Shown here: in pieces, positions 1 through 12,266 of the stretch
Layout: every line of letters begins with the position of its first letter
Numbering within the stretch: the first letter of the stretch is position 1
From: Tubiluchus corallicola
Taxonomy: Eukaryota; Priapulida; Priapulimorpha; Priapulimorphida; Tubiluchidae
DNA length: 64,000 nucleotides
Assembly (NCBI GenBank): GCA_030141605.1
Contig: JAQGDQ010000089.1
Span: forward strand, 310,001-374,000
Direction: 5' to 3'
Position numbers and translations under genes: made by a program
Notes under the pieces: generated by a model
The model's database searches: none
What the model saw: the letters and a program-made list of their open reading frames with translations, nothing else
Told to the model about the DNA's origin: nothing

Positions 1-540
1 ATAATTCTTGTTCCACCGCAGATATTGCACAGTCTATTATATTATATTTTCTATTTTTATGCAGGTATTTTGTGAAGAAATATGAAATTTCCAATCAGTC
101 AACCTATCAATGAAACCACTGATGAGCAGAACTGAAATAACTGACTGTGACACCGCTTTCTAGCTAAATAATTATTCTCCGAATTCCAAACCTCGTTCAC
201 ACGGTTATTAGAAGCCCGCATTGGGCCACATGCGCATCCTGGCGGAAAACCGCGTACACAGAGGTGGTAAAGATATGAATGAAGACCATAAAGATAGAAG
301 AACCTGAAAAAAGCGTGGTATGTTCTAGGAAAACCACAGTTCAACATAAGTTTCATTGTAATTCTGATTCCGATGCATGTACATATTAACCATAAACTTT
401 TTACAAGCAAGTGAATGCCGCACCTGGTGTATATATGGTAGCAATGAAGCCAATTTTGGTGACCTTCGTACGACTTTGTTACAAGACTCACGTAGCCCAA
501 ATATACTGGCATCAAAAGGAGGCAATTTTGATAATTTCTG
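1..540. other. Stretch without a recognised gene
   Basis: No coding exon, RNA or repeat is recognised. A minus-strand open frame at 99-515 has no family resemblance and no splice context. Part of the stretch may be a decayed upstream portion of the LINE fragment that becomes recognisable from about 541. Confidence 0.5.
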
Positions 541-940
541 ATGCATATAAGTGTTTTTCTTTTGAGCTGTAAAACATATTTGCATAAACTTTATGTAAAT
601 CGATCTGTATCGTCTGTAGGTCAACATTCGTTTGCCAATAGAGTTGTCAAGTACTGGAATTCTCTTCCTGGAGATGTAAATGGGTCTCCACTGGTAAATG
701 CCGTCTGCAGTAATTTATTTTAGTCATAGATTAACGAAAATTGACTTTTTCATAACATTTGCATTTTTGCTGACATATGTTAAGTAGTAATTTTACTATT
801 TGTGCCTCTTTCGTATCCATTTTAACCTGTCTTGTTTATTACCTGTTTAACCATTTTAACCTGTATTGTACTTATTTTATTGTTTTATGCATTTAATTTT
901 TATTGTATGTATGGAAACTTTAAAAAAATAAATTAATTAA
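541..940 (+). mobile_element. 3' end of a CR1/L2/Jockey-type LINE (reverse transcriptase C-terminus plus tail)
   Basis: The frame ending at 723 carries SFANRVVKYWNSLPGDV. This matches the hallmark C-terminal block of CR1/L2/Jockey-group non-LTR reverse transcriptases (aromatic, R.V...WN.LP..V) that sits a few dozen residues before the stop. A TAG stop follows at 721-723. After it comes an AT-rich trailer with repeated 'ttttaacctgt' and a final A-rich run around 920-945, as expected for a LINE 3' UTR and tail. Upstream fingers and palm motifs are not visible, so this is a 5'-truncated dead copy. The family assignment within the CR1/L2/Jockey group is inference. Confidence 0.8.
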
Positions 941-1268
941 AATAAAAAGAATACCTAGTGTCAACGCGAACTCTAAAGGTCAATAACTCTAACTGAGCTA
1001 GAAATATTATTTAATGAAAGGCAATTCAACGTGAAAAATAGCTGTTAATCTTTTCTGGTGTTGCCATAATGCCCGGAACATCTGATAGATTATGTGGTGC
1101 TGCCCCTGCTGCTTCCATCAACAATTTTCTCAGTTGGGTTCCTAACCCCTGAAAGGCGAATGAAAACTGTGCACCATTTACTCTATGGCTATTACTCTTG
1201 CGGCTACTACGAGGATATTTTTAGTTCTCTATAGCTCGGAAACCGCAGTGTCAAATTTACTATAGGTT

Positions 1269-1580
1269 TTGGCTTCCCGCAATTTAAAGGTTTCATACAG
1301 TGTTTCCCCATACAAGCTAAGACTATTTAAGACTATGTTGTATATGCTACGCTTTCTAATACAAACTGAGTATCCACGCGCTTGCTCGGGAAGACACCCC
1401 ATTTCACTAGAACGCAAGAGAGGATATCTCGGGCAGCCAAGTGAATGGATCCACCACAGCAGGATAACAACAAATGGTTACAAATTATCTAAGCAGCGGA
1501 ACACACAAGAAGATGAAAGGACCAGAATGGTCAGAGAAGCAATAAAATCAATTCACAGGCTACTGCGTTGCACAAACTGA
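1269..1580 (+). pseudogene. Possible retroelement ORF tail (GIY-YIG/Penelope-like), doubtful
   Basis: This open frame of 103 codons ends with a basic block, RTRMVREAIKSI, just before its stop. The R..R.(V/I)(R/K)EAI.I pattern recalls the segment that closes GIY-YIG-type retroelement proteins, where a 'relied-on' DKE..R..R..EAI stretch is common. No GIY or YIG residues, reverse transcriptase motif or splice site is seen. The first half (before about 1390) looks non-coding. Chance openness is quite possible. Confidence 0.2.
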
Positions 1581-1763
1581 CCATAGTTAAAACCATACAG
1601 GTTTTTCTTACAAGATCACCCTGAAGTAAGGAGCCAGTTTTTTTCAGGTACTATTTATCCTGAATCTAACATCCGTCACTCAGCCGTTTTTATACAATAA
1701 AATTAGCCCTTAAACTCAAGACTAATTAAGTGGTGCCCCGATTAAGAATTCGGCTAAAGTTAA

Positions 1764-1854
1764 CAATTCCCCACACTTAAGAAATTGGTTAGGGTTAGGG
1801 CTAGGGATAGGATAGGGTGGGTTAGGGTTAGGCTATTTAAACTCGTGGGAATTA
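1764..1854 (+). mobile_element. Short inverted-repeat element with telomere-like core, copy 1
   Basis: The element is about 91 bp and is bounded by CAATTCCCCACAC at the left and the inverted GTGGGAATTA at the right. Its core is a degenerate run of TTAGGG and TAGGG units (about 1789-1834), followed by CTATTTAAACTCG. The same architecture in reverse orientation is present at 27380-27506, including the shared TATTTAAA beside the terminal repeat, so it is a dispersed family rather than a chance telomere-like patch. It is too short to encode anything and is probably a MITE. The transposase family is unknown. Confidence 0.65.
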
Positions 1855-4800
1855 AAAATTCCTTCCAAGAATTCTTTAAGAAGTACAACTGCAAGCCAAC
1901 AAATAGGCCTAGATGAACAGAAATAGCGGTATTCACCGTTTATGAAAATGAACTGCCAACAAGGAAGTTGAACCCACTCCTGCTGATTCATACATCCCTC
2001 TCTAAAATGAAGTCTAGACAGTCACGGTACTTCTTTCATGGTGCTACGATATTTTTTGAAAAATTATTACTTAAAAAAATCACATGAAAGATTAGGGAAC
2101 ACATCAAGTTCAGCAGCCACAGATACCAGAGATTTTTCTCAATTTTCATCCTGCTCGTACTAAGCCACGAGACACAGAGTTTTTGTCCTTCAAAAATGTC
2201 GTTTATTTTAAACCCAAAGATGTCTTAATTGGAGTACACGAGAACCTTATGTGATATGATTTCAAATAATAAGTGTACAAGGAAATGTTTCAACCTAAAC
2301 AAAAATTTCTCTTCCATATGTTCGGGTAATACACTAATACGCTAAGCTACATTTTTGATGCTTGATTTCAAATAGAGAAAGGCAACTGCATAACATGAAA
2401 TAGTAATCAAAAAGGAACTAAGAATAAGCTAGGGTTAACATGTGTATACAGCATGGGGTTAAAAATTGAGTTTAAAAAGGTCAAAAGACGAGTGTTTACA
2501 TACTTAAATGCTTATACCAAAGAGTAAGCTTAGCAGCCCACGAGGAAATATGTATGAGAACATTTACGATCTGAAGTGTAATTTTTCTTGCCATTTTATT
2601 AAGTACGGCTTCATCAAAACTACAACAGAAATGATTAGTCACTGGCAAAACTTTTAGGCACAAAAACACCTCATCGTGCACAGGACTGTGGATTAAACGT
2701 CAAAAACACCCGGAGGAACTACAATAGGCAGAAATGGGCTACAAGGACAAAGAATTTCGAAGAAAAGCGTCGGTCAAATTTCCCAAATAATGTAACTGAA
2801 ACAGGGTGCCAGGTTTTGCATCACATTTTGTATTTGCATTTCATGTGGTTCAGGTCACGTGTACCATTTTCTTCAGAAAAGATGCTGCTGCTTCCGTTTC
2901 CAAGTGAAAACAATCTAACCGACTAAAAATACCATCTTCCAATTCATGCTTTAATAGCGTCCAGACGGGCAGTTAGCTGGGCAGCGTAGTGGTCAGATGG
3001 TCCTGGTAGAGAAATGTAGAAAATATTTAGGTTGGGGCGGGAAACGCTAAAAGTAAACAAGATAGTGGCAGGAAAAAATAGCTAACTAGTTTTAGCCGCT
3101 AATCATTATTGTGTTATGATAACATGGCTTCATTTAACAGATTTACGCGGAAGTTCTGATTCCTTGGGGATGGGGGTGTAGACACAGAGGATGAAGTGTA
3201 TGGATAAATTAGATGTAGAATAATACACAACAAAAAACAAATTTGATAAATATAAGATTTATAAAGATAGAATTGAAGAAGTTCACACTGTTATTCCAGA
3301 ATAACTTCACTGTATATAATTGGCTGACATATACTCTGTGATGTACCGATCAAGGTACCATGCAGAAGTATACAAACTTTACCTTTTTACAATGCCACCC
3401 ACAAAAACGAGGTTGGAACGATAAATGTTTATGAGTTCTTCTATATCGCTTTACAGCACTCATTGAAGATGCTTTCACATGACACATTTTGTAGGCATAA
3501 AACAATAAGCAACAAAATCGTATCACGATAAGCTTTTTAAGAGGATTGAATTCAGATGGTCTTACAACGCACATAGGCTTTATATCAACCATCGAAGGAT
3601 ATGGTGCGTTTGTCGTGAAATATGTCACTGCAGTTAGTGATTAAAAACGAAATCCTTCTATTATAGGTTACTCTTGATCTTATAAAATTAACAGGAGAAA
3701 GAGCTCTTATATGTTATGAATAATTGGCCTTCGAAGCAAGCAGTGCTCAACTGATAAAACGGAGACAATTACCTTACTTTAATATACATAATGCAATATT
3801 TATTTTCCACAACATATAAAATAGTATTACAAAAAATTTATGCTAAAGATAGTCAAATTCTACACAATAACAGACAAGGTAAATGATATTTCGTTTGGTT
3901 GCCAGAATGGAAGAGGACTTTGTGCATTCTGACAGAGGAGTGGAAAGGGGTTAGTTAGGCACACAAAAGACAAAGACTACGAGAATAACATCCAGCAAAA
4001 AAGCCAAGTACATTATAAGAGCGAATAAAAAAATCGTGTAATAATAGTTTATTCAGTAAAATTTCAGCAATTTCACTAAACTGGGAACTTCAAAGTTTTG
4101 TTGTTGCTCATAGTCAGCAGAGTCCGTCATTCTCTTTCAGTCGTATCTCTGCATTTTCCATTGTGAGATTTGTGTAACACTATGTGACTATGTCATAATA
4201 TCCATAATATCCAATATGTCGTAATATCAGCTACCAAGTCATGTCCCAGTACGTGAGAAAGCTTATGACGTCTGAGTGACGCTGTTTCTTTTTTCAAAGA
4301 ATAATAATGCCTGGTGTTGCTCCAATTTTCAGCAGTTAAAAACTACTTACGGAATTCATAAAAATGGGTAGGACCAGAAGCACTTGAATTTAAATTTGTA
4401 AATTCTTTACGTACATTCGCAAGCCAAAGACAGACACAGTTGTTACGAGAAAGAGGACGAATTTTTTTGCAGATTCACGGCGCGCGGGCTCCCCAATCAT
4501 GGACACTCCCGTCGGTTTTATATTTAAAAAATGAGAACAGCTTTGCTAATGTTTATGCTAAGTGGTAACTGTTTAATATTCAAGCTTGTGAAATAGGCTA
4601 AAAGTTAGTAGGAATATTTTTAATGACTTGTAAAAAGCGGAAAGCTATCAATCTGATCAAAAGCGGACGATGTGGGAGGGTGACCGATTGATGATGATCC
4701 TTGTCGCGTTTATGTTGACTGAACATGGAAATAAGGTCAAAATAACGATCTTTAAGAGAAAAGTATGTCAGTTGACTTTATTAACATGTGTGCCGATTAA

Positions 4801-7800
4801 AATTACGTACATCCTTTGGAGCGTATCTAGAGAAGTTTGTTGCTTGTATGGCACTGAACTATACTTTTTTATGAATACAAACAAAATTAGCGGTCATACA
4901 AGGTAAATGATTATAGCAAAATGCAGGATATATGAATACGTCTTATTGAAGTAAGTGAAGTTGCAGTTAACAGGGAAACAAGTTTTTGGTAAAGAAGAGG
5001 AAAAGTAAAGTACAGATAAGTAGGGAAAAACTGGATTAATGAGCGGTAGTTTTGCATGTTCAAGATAAAACACGAGTTCCAAACAAAAACAAAAACGGGC
5101 ACTCTGAACAAATTGTGTGTAGCATCTTCCATTACTAAGGAGCAATGGAGGACGCTTAACGATGCAACTGACTTCACTGAGGAAGGGGCTTCAGGGTTGA
5201 CGCCAGCCCTGTGTGGTTTTGCGTCCGACAAGTGTTGAGGTACCCGTCCAGAGCTGCTGTATTTTGAAACATCATAAATGCAAGTTACTATGAAACAGCT
5301 AATAAAACTTATCACCCTGCCCTGAAATGGGGCTCCTAAAAGCCACCCACGAAACTTGGCTGGATTCAAGTGATTACAGAGATTTGAAATAATGAATTCG
5401 ATTAAAAAAATTGCACAAGCCCCCACGAAACAATAGTAACAGTAAAACAAAACATAAATGGAGTCATCAGAGAGAAATCTAGCCGGACAATTTTAGGTTT
5501 CGGCTGCTAATCTCCTATCTTAGTCCCAACAGGAAGCAGCCAAGTGAGCAAGTTGTAATTGGCTCACTTTTGCTAAGACCGACAGAGAAGAACGAACATT
5601 AGTGGCGCCTCTTGGCAAATTCGAAACAAAGGCTATAAGGCGTTCCAGGATCTTTAGTTGTCGTCACTCGGATCACACAGTGAAACTCTCTAGGTATTCT
5701 CTCTAGTGAAAAAACAACGCCACAGACACGTACCACGGACTAAAATGATGTTACTAAACGGGAGAACGAGGTCTTGGTTTGAAGCAATGATTGGAGTGAA
5801 ATTACATGCGACACTTGCAAGGACAACTATTGCATTTTAATCAGTGCAAAGATACCTAGCACAAATGATACAGTTTGCCACACAACCGGCACAGCACAAA
5901 CTTATAAACTCTGTGATGACCCTTGACAAGCAGGCTACCACACAAACACAAAGTACGCATCTTTTGTTATGACAATGGTTACTCTACTCAGTCTATACAT
6001 GTGAATTCTACAAAGACTTTTGCTGCTTAAGAAGCCAAGATACTTCAAAACGACAGATGATGTTTTAACTAGATTTAGAAAATCTTAGGCCCAACTCTAG
6101 TCAATGGAATAAATTACAGTGAAATTCTCGCATTGCAACACTATACATTTAAAGCTGTATATATGCAGATGACAATGGGCGTAGTTTAATAGACTCTATG
6201 TATTTTACTATGAACTAAATAATAGTTTTTGTTTGTTTAATTTATTTAACAAAAAGAATAGCAGTTCTCACATGAGCAAACAGTATATAACAAGAAGTCT
6301 TGTGATTTGTTTTGTTCAGATCGTTTCATTAGTAAATACTGTTAAAACAAAAACGGCGAAAAATTCGAGATAAGAAGTGATTTTAACAGCATATAAGCTG
6401 ACACAGCAATCTTTATGTTACCATGTCAGCACAAATACGTGTTGCATAAACAAGTCAATGAAAAGCACAACCTCGGTGTAAAAAAGATGGACAGCTGCAG
6501 TTGCTGTACTGGGTGGATCAAAAATGTGCGCCTTGGTCCCTAGAGGACAGACAGATAAATCATAAACAAAAAAGGTTTCATCAGCTAACAAGCAGTAGCC
6601 AATAAGAGCATTCTTCATTAGAACAGTAAACAATGGTAGCGTGAAAAGACGGTATTGTTGGAATATTGAGATAATGTACAATTAAGCATTAGGACGGAAA
6701 CAACATGACACAGCAGAATGCGCTTGCAAGAATAATTTTGGCCAACGTTTGTAACTGCTGCAATACATTAGCATATAATGACTCCAATATGATGCTAGGT
6801 ATCATCTTCAGTTCACAGAAACGCACTTGCCATAACTTAATAATGCCGGCAGATAGTTTTGCCTACGATTTAAGTACCTGGTATGTAATACATCACAATT
6901 TTGGATTAACAGTTATTGTGCAGTGAGTCTTAGTCACTCTTACCACCATTTGGCTATACACTGCGCTGACAAAGTACAATACATAGATTTACCTTGTCAT
7001 CAAAATGACGATCGATGGAACGACTGCCTGCCAACTTGCCAAGAACTTTTCTTGTTAGAATAAGTGCATATCTTGTTTCTTAAATTTATTGTTGTACATA
7101 CTATCAATATTCTTCCATGCTGTACATCTAGTGGCGTATCCATAGCAAGAGTTAACAATTTAGCTTTAAATAATCTCAGGAGTGAATATTTTCTACACCT
7201 ATTATTAAATGCTTATTAACTAGCAGTTACTAGGAACTTTTCCGTTTTCTTTGTTTTCCAAATTCTACGATGATCTGTTATCTCGAGGTCATCTCTGATA
7301 TCTAATGTTGTGAGACACAAATACGCCCCACGTTTAACACATTCTCCGTAAATAAACCTACAGTTTCCTCAAACATAAAGTAATCAGGTGACATTTAGTA
7401 GCAGTAATAGTTTTGTTTACATAAACAAATGATGGTAGCGCCACGATCGTCTGATGCCGCAGACGGAGTTTGTTTTTAGGAATGGAAAACTCTTCTGTGT
7501 CATTGAAACTCTGTGCAATATTACTATGGTTTACAATGATGAACCACTGTATAACAGAAGCGCTTGTAACGAAAATATGATCATCATGAATTTCTCAACA
7601 TTCTGCGTCATTATTTTTTTACAACTTCCCAACTCACAAGCCATCAGTTCTGGGTTACCACATATCAACACCTACTAAAGATGATGTTACTAGGTTGTAC
7701 TAAAAACCGCATGTAACTAAACAGGGCCACCAACGTGTACGTTTAAATATCGTATATAGTTGCAAGTATGTGGGGCACAACTCGTAGTTTCCCACGTTTT

Positions 7801-10800
7801 CTTAATGGAGTGTTTCAATAAATCTTGAATGGTTGTAAGTACTGTAAAGCATAATATTATGAACTGTAAAACCACCGCAGGAAAAATCCAGAGCAACTTG
7901 ACATACTAACACTTTTAAACTTAGAAGTCTCCCTTTTTGAGAAACTGAATGCACACTGAATGGTTGATAATAGAACGAAGCCACAACTCCTGAATTTCAG
8001 AAACCAAACTTCACCAAAAGGAAGCAAAAGTGAACTTCTTAATCAATTATATAATTCAATATTCAATTAAGTTTGTAGCAAATTAATCAATCCTGTGTTC
8101 ATTGTATCATTATTTAACAATTTTGAAATTAGAATTATAACTAACTAATTAATTGGAATTCCAATTCGTTTGCATTTATAATAATTCGTCGTCAAGCAGT
8201 AGAAATAAAATCTAAGCATGGTTTAACACCTATACAAACAACGTTCTCATTTGGTTGGTGAGTTCAGGTCTTAGGGTAAGATGTCCCAGGAGTAAGCTGT
8301 ATTGTGTGGTCGCTTAAAAGCTTAATTGTTTAATAATTAAACCGTCCAATGTTGTTGAAAAGTCATGTAGATGTTGACCCCAACAAGGTGGAGCCGATTT
8401 TTGATTACTAAACACACATCTAAGCATCACGCTTGGACGCTTTTTCACTAACCTCTCTTTATCTTTTCCACACCAGAACCGGGCTTAAATCCCACAACGA
8501 CAACAATCCAAGTTTTTCTACCTTTTAAGAAAAACTAAATGTGTAAATACCGTGTCCATACATGGTCATATCTGTTCTAGAATCCGCTGCGAAAAAGAAA
8601 ATATTGTAAAGTTGGCTCAAAGAGCAATCTTCTGTTTCAACAAACTCTCTCGAGGCGTTGCTGGGTGACCCAATGAGCGAGGTACCCCAAAGAGCCCGTG
8701 TTCTGGCATCGGGAGTGTTGCAGAATACCCAACGCGTGAGTCCTCCACTTGTACGGGTCTAATAGAATGGCATCCTGATATCCCAGGGGTAAAAGTGAAG
8801 GTAAGGAATTCGAAATGTAAATGCGGTATGTAGGAAGCTGCATCAGAAAGAGGAGACAACAAGAGAGGCGCCCAGGCGGACGCTTTGGGTGGGAAATTCT
8901 CGCCGTGTTGTTTTCGTTAGTGTAAATATTTGAGTTTTTGCGGAGTTTGAGAGTCAATTATTCGAATCACAGTTGAAGTTGTGTTTGCTCTTCACGAAAT
9001 GATAGCCAAAAGCTGACAGCAAGACAAAAGATGGAATTCGGCTGAAAGTGAAGATAATCCTGAGATTAAGTAAAAAACGGCAAATCTGGGTGCTTCTTCC
9101 ACCAGAATACGAAACAATCACGTTTAGTAATGCGTTTGAATTATGGATCCTGCACAAATAACAATAACCTGCAAACACATAACAATGACAAGCTGACAAA
9201 AGCTACCTCAAGTCATATTCCGTTCTGAAAATGTGACAAATATATGATATAAGCAAACAAGCTGTCTCTATTCAATTCTTCTTTTCCCTCTATAGAAGTG
9301 AGTCGTAAGAAATTCATTGACGTCTTTGATAATAAGACACTAGGACAGATAGAGATCTACCAGCTGATCGAGATTATATAACTGCTTTTGGTTTATTACG
9401 ACTTTGAGGCAATCCAATCTTTATTTCGAAGTCTATCTCGCCTAATGAAATAAGGAAATTAACTACTACCTTTGCAACCATTCTTTTCTATATATAATTA
9501 AAGTGTTCCTCTCTTGGCATCTTTTCCAAATCTGCTTTTTCAAGTATGAAATTTTCAGTTATAATTATATTCATTAGTCGTTGGTCTGTTCGTGAATTGC
9601 TTCCTTTTTCTTTTCAGTGACGTCATTATGTGGTCGCGTTACCAGACTGCAAAGCCGGCAGCTGGAAACAGGTAGTTGGCTCATCGGTCCTTTTGATATC
9701 ATCCTTGCGAGGGGCCACGTGTGTGATGGTCATATGCAGAGTATTGCTTATGGATAACTTAGGCTTCTGATTTTAGGTTGCTGTCTTTTCAATTAGGTAT
9801 GTGATTACTGACTTATTATCAGCTACTGTGCCAAACAACACGTGCAAAATCTAAAAGCATTGTTAAATTAATTGCATTTGAGTCATCCAGAAGAAGAGGT
9901 CCCGTTTGGAAGCAATGGCGTTTGAACAGTCGCAAACGAAACAAAACGAGTACGTAAAAATTTGTGATTATCTGTAGACGAATAAACGAAAACAGCACCG
10001 AACTCTCAAATACAAGAATGCGAAATCCTCAGATCAAAATTTTTAAACGGAAATATGTCAGAAATTCTTTGGAAGTTGGCTGTGTGAAATCCTCCAAACA
10101 TAAATAACAGAAAAACAAAAACATCAAGAGTACAATATTCTTTGTAGTGCTTTTACATGTAAACGTTGTTTGTAAGCGTTTGCTTACATGTAAACGCGCA
10201 TTTGCTTGAAAAGTTTCGTTAGTTTTTTAATCTTTCTCATAATAAATACAAAATGAGAGGATCATTAATTTAGTGGATATCAGTAACTGCAACTGCTTTG
10301 AAGTAGCTAGCACGGTATGTTAAGCATGCGGACTGTGGACAATGCCAATTAAAGCCAAGTAAAACACGAAACGTTATTGAACCACATTTATTTTTCACAT
10401 CCAAGTGTTCAGTGGCTTGCAGGCGTGCTCAGATTTGGTAAAAAACATACAAGACGAAGTAGGGGTTATATTTGTTGTGCAGCTGTTATACACAATAACC
10501 GTTTCTAAATAACTATAGAATTCGCATTGTTTTGCAGATTCGGAGAGGGTACTGTATTGATTACATACCCAGACTATCTAAGAGGTTTTGTTTCCCTATT
10601 AGTTCCACCGAATCCAACAAATTGCTGATCGATATGTGAACAGTGAACCCCAGTAACAGCAATTGCTAAATTGATTCCCGACAAAAGAGATTTGCGCAAG
10701 CATTATGTAAGGATTACTATATCAGTGTTGGAAGGCTGCGTCACTGTATACAATCTTATAACACTACAAAGCAGACCAATGCTGTAACTTTCATTTTTTC

Positions 10801-11082
10801 CTCAGCTTCACTGGCAAAAGTGCAAAAACGATGCAATAATACGGCTTCTACGCGAGGCGTATGACTAAGATACACATAACAAATGGTAGAATGATGCAGG
10901 TCGTATGTGTGTGTGACCCTAAGTCATGACAGCAGTCAAAAGTCACCAAAGGGCAAAAATTCGTTTAAGCAGTCCTATAAAGCCGTGAGTGATTTCGTTT
11001 TGTCAATTAAGTGAATCATTTACAGAAAAGCACCAGTTATAAGGTTTACAATGTGGAAGTCTCAGGTCTGTTCTCTCATGTT
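1855..11082. other. 9.2 kb stretch without a recognised gene
   Basis: No exon with both a plausible frame and splice sites was recognised. Several open frames occur (for example 4911-5450 minus and 8637-8957 minus), but they lack family motifs and are cross-covered by frames on the other strand. Local features are a GC-richer patch at about 8640-8910, a palindromic AT-rich patch at 8040-8170 and a repeated self-complementary TTACATGTAAACG near 10155-10197. None supports a functional call. Confidence 0.5.
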
Positions 11083-11180
11083 GAATTTGTAGCTCAGCTA
11101 GCAGAGCATGAGAGTACTAGGCTTCTCAGGCTAATCCCAGCCAGGATAATCCCAGGCTTCGGGTTCAAATACCGACTAGT
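11083..11180 (+). mobile_element. tRNA-like SINE head
   Basis: GTAGCTCAGCTAGCAGAGCA (11090-11109 region) is a near-perfect tRNA A box, and GGGTTCAAATACC (11161-11173) is a near-perfect B box. The interval between them is too long for a plain tRNA because AATCCCAG appears twice (about 11133 and 11149). A clean cloverleaf with matched acceptor arms is not formed. The reading is a tRNA-derived SINE or tRNA pseudogene with intact internal Pol III promoter boxes. The source tRNA could be of the Lys or Ala type; this is not decided. Confidence 0.6.
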
Positions 11181-11713
11181 CAACAGTTATAATCTAACTA
11201 AATAATGAAGGTTAATGATCCACACATGTGGCTCTAATACTAAAACTTTTCTTTAAATTAATTTATTCGTTTTTAAACTGTTTAATGCACCCAAAGTTTC
11301 TTAATTAGACAAACTGTCATAACTATGTTTTCTAACGATGTACAATGTATGTTGGTGTAAAAAAATTCATAAATTCAAATGGCCTATTAAATCAAGTTAA
11401 GGTCATTTACCAAAATGTGATATTTTTACTCAATTAAACATTAAGACGACGTGTGCGATTGATGATTAAAGCCTTAAAAAGACATATTCGACAAATTCGA
11501 GTGGAATTACAGGAATCTTACAAGTAACACAAAGGCCAATGCTGAAAATACACCAGTCAGGTGAAATGTGGGACAGACTTTTTGGAGGACTAAGTAACTG
11601 CCTTTGGAATAAAATTGCTACAAATTATCTACACAATTACACAAAGCTTCGGGGTTTCTTGTAGATGACGTTTGTAGGACCAATGCGTCATTATTATTTG
11701 TAAAAGTTTTATT
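11181..11713. other. Stretch without a recognised gene
   Basis: AT-rich sequence, possibly containing the body of the preceding SINE. No coding potential, terminal repeats or tandem repeats were recognised before the transposon boundary at 11716. Confidence 0.5.
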
Positions 11714-11715
11714 TA

Positions 11716-12264
11716 AAGGAAAATCGGATGATTGTTTACACTCAATCTCATTTTAATTTGCTGTCCAAAATATACATTTTTTGTCCGTAAAAGTTAGCAA
11801 TTATTTCTTATATTTGAATACTGAGCTTTGAAAGTTAATTAATGGCAACTGAAAACAGGTATTGCTTATGTCAGAAACTAATCACAGTTTGTGCAATGGC
11901 AGGCATCTCCCTTGCGCGTCAAGCATGTTTGCGTAAGTGTTACAGTACTGCTTAAACGCTTGATGTCACGAAAATGGGTTCTACGTCATATGACGTCAGA
12001 AACTAACACTGCAGTTTATGATATGGTTATCACAGTACTGCCTTCCATTTGTCGGCCACGCGAATGTGACAAACTGGCGCTGTTGCCAGTCTTAGTACAT
12101 TCACTGAGCCGCGCGTAGCTTTGAAAGTTTAACAAAATTTGAGTATCTGAGGTAATTATTACTTAATCTAAGATTTGATTTAAACAAGAGCTATTGTAGT
12201 TTTTCAATATTTTAGAGCATTCCTTATTCTGAACTAATGTTTACACAATCGCCCGGTTTTCCTT
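11716..12264. mobile_element. TA-flanked inverted-repeat transposon (MITE family A), copy 1
   Basis: The 549 bp element starts AAGGAAAATCGGATGATTGT and ends with the inverted counterpart of AAGGAAAACCGGGCGATTGT (17 of 20 match). It is flanked on both sides by TA, a target duplication typical of Tc1/mariner-like insertions. A second copy lies in the same orientation at 14804-15330, alignable over its whole length. Inside are two related subrepeats with GTCAGAAACTAA (near 11872 and 11996). The open frame 11891-12118 inside it is not conserved as a frame in the other copy, so the element is non-coding and non-autonomous. Confidence 0.85.
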
Positions 12265-12266
12265 TA

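Noticed and set aside
116-134. Hammerhead ribozyme core (CTGATGAG...GAAA)
   Set aside because: No stem II can form between the two core motifs and the other arms do not pair; similar CTGATGA hits near 21299 and 45483 (inside the ADAMTS exon, minus) also fail.
1785-1840. Ancient telomere or chromosome-fusion site
   Set aside because: The TTAGGG-like run is short, degenerate and enclosed by inverted repeats shared with 27380-27506, so a mobile element explains it better.
5056-5238. 60-codon plus-strand ORF with Thr/Glu-rich composition
   Set aside because: No acceptor/donor or motif; overlaps open frames on the other strand; not distinguishable from chance.
4911-5450. 179-codon minus-strand ORF
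   Set aside because: No motif, no coherent domain or splice context; hydrophobic Phe/Ile/Leu-rich composition as expected from T-rich antisense of AT-rich DNA, and a different frame is open on the other strand.
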